From contig JAAAIG010000665.1 of the NCBI GenBank assembly GCA_015852425.1, positions 1 to 21,846 of the forward strand: a stretch of 21,846 bases of DNA, in the 5' to 3' direction. This document shows positions 17,363 through 21,846 of the stretch, in pieces (within the stretch, counting starts at the first letter, position 1; the number at the start of each line of letters is the position of its first letter). The notes under the pieces are model-generated. The model was given only the letters and a program-made list of their open reading frames with translations. It was not told the DNA's origin and did no database searches. Origin of the DNA: Gryganskiella cystojenkinii. Lineage: Eukaryota; Mortierellomycota; Mortierellomycetes; Mortierellales; Mortierellaceae. The translations under genes were made by a program, and so were the position numbers.

Positions 17363-18573
17363 AAAGAGAATAGGCAATAGGTTGCACGTTTCCTGCATTT
17401 ATTATCGAAAACAAAGAGAAGCCTTTGAACAATAAAATTAAAGAAAGCCTTCGGGTGATGCCATAATTTCAAAACTGGGGGACTGGATTCACGACCACTA
17501 GCAAAGGTACGTGGGATATCAAAGGTTCGAGTAGATGCGGAAAGCTATTGATCTGTGGCCACATATTCGTACGTAAACAATGCTGTTTTGAAATCAGAGA
17601 CTAGGAGTCAAACAACTCCAAAGCAAGCAAAGACGTTTTCAATGTTGCTCGAATCGGTTCCTTTTGTTTTTCCCCTTACGCCAACTGACGGGCGATCTGT
17701 GATTGTCTGTGCGAGAGGAGAAAGAGAGAGATAGGAGGATCTTCAAACAAACAAACAAAAAAAAAATAGGAGAAAAGGGACCAATGCTAAATGCTAGCCT
17801 GAGCACGGTGCGTGGTCTCTTTGGTGCGGGGTATCTGTCTGTCAAATCATCATGATGACAAAAATAAAAAAAAGCGTTGGCCAAAGAACGATATTGGTGC
17901 ATGCTGATGTGGAGATGCAAGACCAACGGGTGAATAGAGATATTAATTGAATTGGGCATAATAGAGTAAGGAAGGCAAAAAGGCGGAGAAAAGTTGTGCG
18001 TTGTCATGTCTCAAATCCATCAAACCGATCACTCTCTCTTTCCCTCCAGAAAGAAAGGGACTCGGTTTCAGAGACCGACGAAGAAGAAACCCTTTTTTCT
18101 TGTTTCCATCTTTTTTTTTCTTTCTTCTTCTTTCTTCCCATAATCATCCTTGTAACCATCACCATTGTCTTCGGCCCTTCTTCCGGACCCAACAAAGCTT
18201 GGAAGAGGAGTGCTGTGTAGATTTCATCTTCATTTTTCTCATTTCCTTTTTGTACTTCTGCCTTGTTGAAAACCTTTTTGCTCTTTCGCTCATTTTTCAA
18301 ACATCGAAACCACAAAACAAACACACACACAAAAAAAAAACAAATAGTCCTCGAGAGCAAAACAAGAGATTGTCCTTCCCCTTCTTTCTCTCTCTTTTCT
18401 TTCCCACCATCCAATTTTTTCTCTCTTCATCTTTTCATTCCTGTTTTCTTGTGCGACCGGACCGGACCTGGTCTGATTGTCTTCCCCCTCCTTATTTTTT
18501 TCATCTTCTCAACGGCCCTCGTCCACGCTGCATTTTTTTTCTCTTGCATTTTTTTCTCACAACCAAACCAGCC
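17363..18573. promoter_or_regulatory. 1.2-kb intergenic region: RPN2 3' UTR, then promoter and long pyrimidine-rich leader of the ThrE-family gene
   Basis: AATAAA at 17431-17436 ends RPN2. Around 17747-17767 is a short (CAAA)n/poly(A) repeat, and around 18322-18340 a CA/poly(A) tract. From about 18030 to 18570 the plus strand is strongly T/C-rich, with runs of T up to about 9, the usual look of a fungal 5' leader. Several ATGs (e.g. 18006) precede the chosen start, so upstream ORFs are possible if transcription begins that far up. No tRNA or conserved coding sequence was recognised on either strand. Confidence 0.5.
17431..17436 (+). terminator. AATAAA poly(A) signal of RPN2
   Basis: The hexamer lies 69 nt past the TAG stop at 17360-17362, in AT-rich context (GAACAATAAAATTAAAG). 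Confidence 0.6.
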
Positions 18574-21500
18574 ATGAGTGAATATAACACCTCCAAGAAC
18601 AACACACCGAGCGATACTCCACCTCGGCATCCTCAATTGTCGTCCACAGCTTCATCCTCTTCATTGGGCCTCCCTTCGTCCAGACTAACAGTTACCCCTC
18701 CATCGATCGCTGTCAACCCACCATCAACACCCAGCTTACCCACGACTAGTAATAGGAATATCAATGCCGCTGCCGCTTCTGGAAATCATCGATCGTATTC
18801 CACTGCATCATCGACCACGAACTCTTCGACTCAAAAGCAACCCGGCAGCAATTCTCGTTACAACCCTCCAGTCCCTAGTCGCATGAGCGGATCCTACTCC
18901 AACAACGGTCTCTATCATGCGCATGGAAGCAATACCTCTCGTCTTGGCAGCTACAGCGCTTCCAACTCACCACCAGGCACTCCGCCCAACGGTCTCCGGT
19001 CCTACTATTTGAACGCTGCCATGCATCGATCACAACATCATCTCTACCCCGGTGGTTCGCCTCATGGATCCAGCACAAATCTGAATTCTACGTTTCATCA
19101 GCAGCGACCCAGTATCTCGATCACGGTCCCACCTCAAAACCCCAACACTGCTCTTCCTGAGGTCTCGATGGCAAGACGATCTTATTCTGCAGATCAGCTG
19201 ACGATTGATGAACCCGAGATTACAGTGACGACCCCCGGTGGATCTCAATCGACAGAGGAGCATGTCATGACCCTTCAGCGGGCGCTCTCCAACTTGATCG
19301 AGAGAGAATTGAAGGAGGGCGCAGATTCCAGGATGTCGTCCAGGAGACACAGCATGGTGGAAGAGGAGGACGAAGAAGAAGGTCCCATCATGATGAAAGG
19401 CTCCTCGTCTAACTCTGAACAAGTCCAGCCGGACAAGGAAAGCAAAAAGGTCTCGTCATCCGCCCCAGGAACGATCTCGGCGGCCCAAAAGGGCGGTATT
19501 ACTGTCACACCAAGAATCCTTGCCAACAGATTTGACGCCGATAGTGCTGCTGCGTCCATGTCCCATGGAGCAATCGGCTCTGATATCACTTTGGGCGGGC
19601 TGGATGTGTCCGAGAAAGAGAAGAAACTCAGGGAGAAGAAAAAGTCCAACAACAGGATCTCTAGACTATTCCACAGAGATGCGACTATCGCCACCACGGT
19701 TTCTCCGGATACTGTCATCCAGATGGGACCCACTGGACTGATCGCTCGCGCACCTGTGATGCCCTCCAAGGGTGGTGTTCTCAGTAACCTCCTAAAGCTC
19801 CAAGGCAATAATCGACAACATAAAGTGCGCGTAAGTATGATTCTGCCTTTTTTTTATCAAGGTTTTGGGAAAGGAAAGGAAGGCATTGGAGCTCACTCCA
19901 AAATGGATCCAGGTTTTTTGCTTGTGAGATGAGACAAAGGCAACAGGACTTCCCCCAAAACCTGGGGACACCGTTTTTTTTAATTACTACGCCGTTGATG
20001 TTTCAATTGTGTTCCATTAAGGTCAGTGATAACTGTTACTAATATTGTTATCTGTTATCGCTCTCCTTTTCCCAATGTAGTCGGCGCACCAAGGCTCATC
20101 ACCATCATCCAAACCGCGCAAGGAAAAGAAGAAGCGACCTACTCTTTACAGTCGTTCTGCTAACAACTCGGCCACGTCATTGACAACCAAATCCATGTTT
20201 GGTACATACCCACCCTTGCCCCCCTCCGGATCCACAACAGGCATGGCGACGCTTGGAGCGAACAGAGGTGCGACCCAACGCAACGGACATCGTCATTCTT
20301 TCCAACTTGACGACGCTTCCTTTACGTCTGCCTTCCCGCCGGGCAACTCTCCACTTCAATCTCCCAACGGATCTCCTCGAGGCTCTTTCTCTTACGACAA
20401 CACGCTCGCGAGTGCATCCATGATGGGTGCACTTTCACCGGAGGAAAAGATGCGTATCACCTATGCAGTCGCAGACATCCTTCAGCGACAAGATTATGTA
20501 CTAAGATTGGCTCGTGCCATGATCAAGTACGGAGCACCCTCCCATCGACTCGAAGACGCTGTTGATCATACCGCCAGGACCTTGGAGCTGAACCTACAGT
20601 GCGTGTACTTGCCCAACGTCATGGTCATCGCCTTTACAGATTATGAGACCCATACTTCCGAGACTCATCTGCTCAAGGTTTCTGCGGGATTGGACATGTT
20701 CAAGTTTGCACAGGTCCACCAGATCCTCAAGATGGTCACCCACGAATCCATGCCAGTCGAGGAAGCCATCATGAAGTTGGACGCCATCAACGCCGAAAAG
20801 GATCTCTGGCCTCGATGGGCCAACATTCTCTGTTATGCACTCGCCTCGTTCTGTACCGCACCCATGTTCTTCAAAGGAAATTGGACTGATGCCGGAGTCG
20901 CTTTCGCAATCGGAGCTACTGTCGGCTTAATGAACTGGCTCTCAGAAAAGGTCCCAAGTTATTCTCATATCTGTGAAGTCACAATGTCGGTCCTGGTGGC
21001 GTTCGTGGCGGAGGCGTTGCATGGACAGGTGTGCAGGAGTGCAGTCAAGATGGCCGGTATCGTCATCTTACTTCCAGGATACACGATTACGTGTTCGATT
21101 CTAGAGTTGAGCTCTCGTCACATGATCTCAGGCTCCGTCCGATTGTTTTATGCTATCGTATTTTCGCTCTTGCTCGGGTACGGATTGACGATCGGTGCCG
21201 AGATCTGGGGCATGTTTGATAGATCCAGTTCCGAGGCGACTGTCACCAGTACCTGCCCACAGTCCTTGGACGTCAAATGGAACATTTTGTTTGTCCCTGT
21301 CTTTGCCTGCACGTTGTTGGTCTGGCTCAAGGCTCACCCTCGTCAGTGGCCTCTTGCAGTGTTCTTGTCGACAATGGGATACGCAGTCAGTTACTCGGTT
21401 GCCACTTATGCTAAAGTTGGGACTGAAGTTTCGTCCGCGTTAGCCGCATTCGCCATCGGCTTCTCTGGTAATGTCTATCAGAGAGTGACTCATCAGTTGA

Positions 21501-21715
21501 CCTTTCAAGCCGTGGTCTGCGCGATTTTCTTCCTCGTGCCTGGAAGTCTGGGTTTGAAGGGCGCGATGGCGTGGTTCACGCAAGATATGACAGGAGGCGT
21601 AACCTTTGCGTTGCAGATGGTGATTACGGCCATTGCTATTAGTGTCGGTCTCTTTGCCTCGGCTTTGGTGGTCTATCCCATGGGCAAGGCTCGGTCTGCT
21701 CAGATGACTTTTTAA
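18574..21715 (+). CDS. Prm10-like membrane protein of the threonine/serine exporter (ThrE) family, 963 aa, 2 exons
   Basis: Exons are 18574-19830 and 20081-21715 (1257+1635 nt = 964 codons). The donor is CGC|GTAAGT, the acceptor AATGTAG|TCG, and the intron 250 nt in phase 0. The start is the first ATG of the open frame, with G at -3. Residues 1 to about 540 are Ser/Pro/Asn/Thr-rich and probably disordered, with an acidic patch near residues 267-274 and Arg/Ser-rich sites that look phosphorylatable. From about 543 the conserved ThrE/DUF1212 domain begins: ADILQRQDYVLRLARAMIKY then GAPSHRLEDAVDH, the hallmark GAPSHRLE motif, followed by LPNVMVIAFTDYE. About ten hydrophobic helices follow, including the second ThrE-like half (PLAVFLSTMGYAVSYSVATY; FAIGFSGNVYQRV; FLVPGSLGLKGAM). 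Bacterial ThrE exports Thr/Ser. Yeast Prm10 is a pheromone-regulated membrane protein of unknown transport activity, so substrate and direction are not established here. Confidence 0.93.
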
Positions 21716-21801
21716 AAAAACGGACGACTTTCCATTCTGCTCGGCAAGTCTGTTTCTGCCTCATTCCTCTCCTTTCAATTTCGTTGACCTCCATCCCTGT
21801 T

Positions 21802-21841
<40 letters not shown>

Positions 21842-21846
21842 CCCCC
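21716..21846. other. 3' flank of the ThrE-family gene
   Basis: Pyrimidine-rich 3' sequence with no AATAAA visible before the window ends. It runs into a dinucleotide repeat at the edge. Confidence 0.5.
21806..21846. repeat. (TC)17 microsatellite followed by a C run at the window edge
   Basis: 34 nt of uninterrupted TC dinucleotides (21806-21839) pass directly into C's up to 21846. The true length is unknown because the window ends inside the low-complexity tract. Confidence 0.95.

Noticed and set aside
17515..17540. GGTTCGAGTAGAT, resembling a tRNA T-loop
   Set aside because: No matching T-stem, anticodon arm or acceptor stem could be drawn around it.
17639..18007. 122-codon minus-strand frame downstream of RPN2
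   Set aside because: Composition is erratic, there is no family resemblance, and it lies over repeats and the T-rich leader of the next gene.
18001..18573. Upstream extension of the ThrE-family frame
   Set aside because: The frame is open only because the leader is T/C-rich; it has no in-frame ATG before 18574 and translates to Phe/Ser/Leu low complexity.

Overview
This is eukaryotic, almost certainly fungal, nuclear DNA. Genes are split by short GT-AG introns, mostly 65-330 nt, with TACTAAT or CTGAC-like branch sites. AATAAA signals lie just past several stops, and intergenic DNA is rich in poly(T), poly(A) and CT. Gene content (an Rpn2 proteasome subunit, a Prm10/ThrE-type transporter, a UPF0357/DUF2015 protein, an ApoO/MIC26-27 protein) fits a filamentous fungus. 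The intron density suggests an early-diverging lineage such as Mortierellomycota/Mucoromycota; that placement is inference.

Layout, left to right. (1) 1-1048, minus: pieces of a protein-coding gene that looks decayed, with one frameshift at a T5 run and several in-frame stops; it runs off the left edge. (2) 3446-1255, minus: arrestin-fold adaptor, 3 exons, 570 aa. (3) 4782-4165, minus: small membrane-anchored UPF0357/DUF2015 protein, 2 exons, 129 aa. (4) 5250-7463, plus: TPR protein with a C-terminal MYND zinc finger, 4 exons, 450 aa, divergent from (3). (5) 9506-7761, minus: single-exon SET-domain protein of the SMYD/Set5/Set6 type, 581 aa, convergent with (4). (6) 10281-12865, plus: MICOS subunit of the MIC26/MIC27 (ApoO) family with a very long charged, LEA-like and RG-rich tail, 4 exons, 764 aa. 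(7) 13370-17362, plus: 26S proteasome subunit Rpn2, 12 exons, 942 aa. (8) 18574-21715, plus: Prm10-like threonine/serine exporter family membrane protein with a ~540-residue disordered N-terminus, 2 exons, 963 aa. The window ends in a (TC)17 repeat and a C run.

The genes do not form one pathway; this looks like ordinary gene-dense fungal chromosome. Two associations merit attention. The TPR-MYND gene and the SET gene sit tail to tail, and together carry the three domains that animal SMYD proteins hold in one chain. The MIC26/27-like protein is about three times the usual family length because of its amphipathic, charged tail. I found no tRNA, rRNA, CRISPR array or intact transposon. All exon boundaries come from reading splice consensus and frame continuity, without transcript data.
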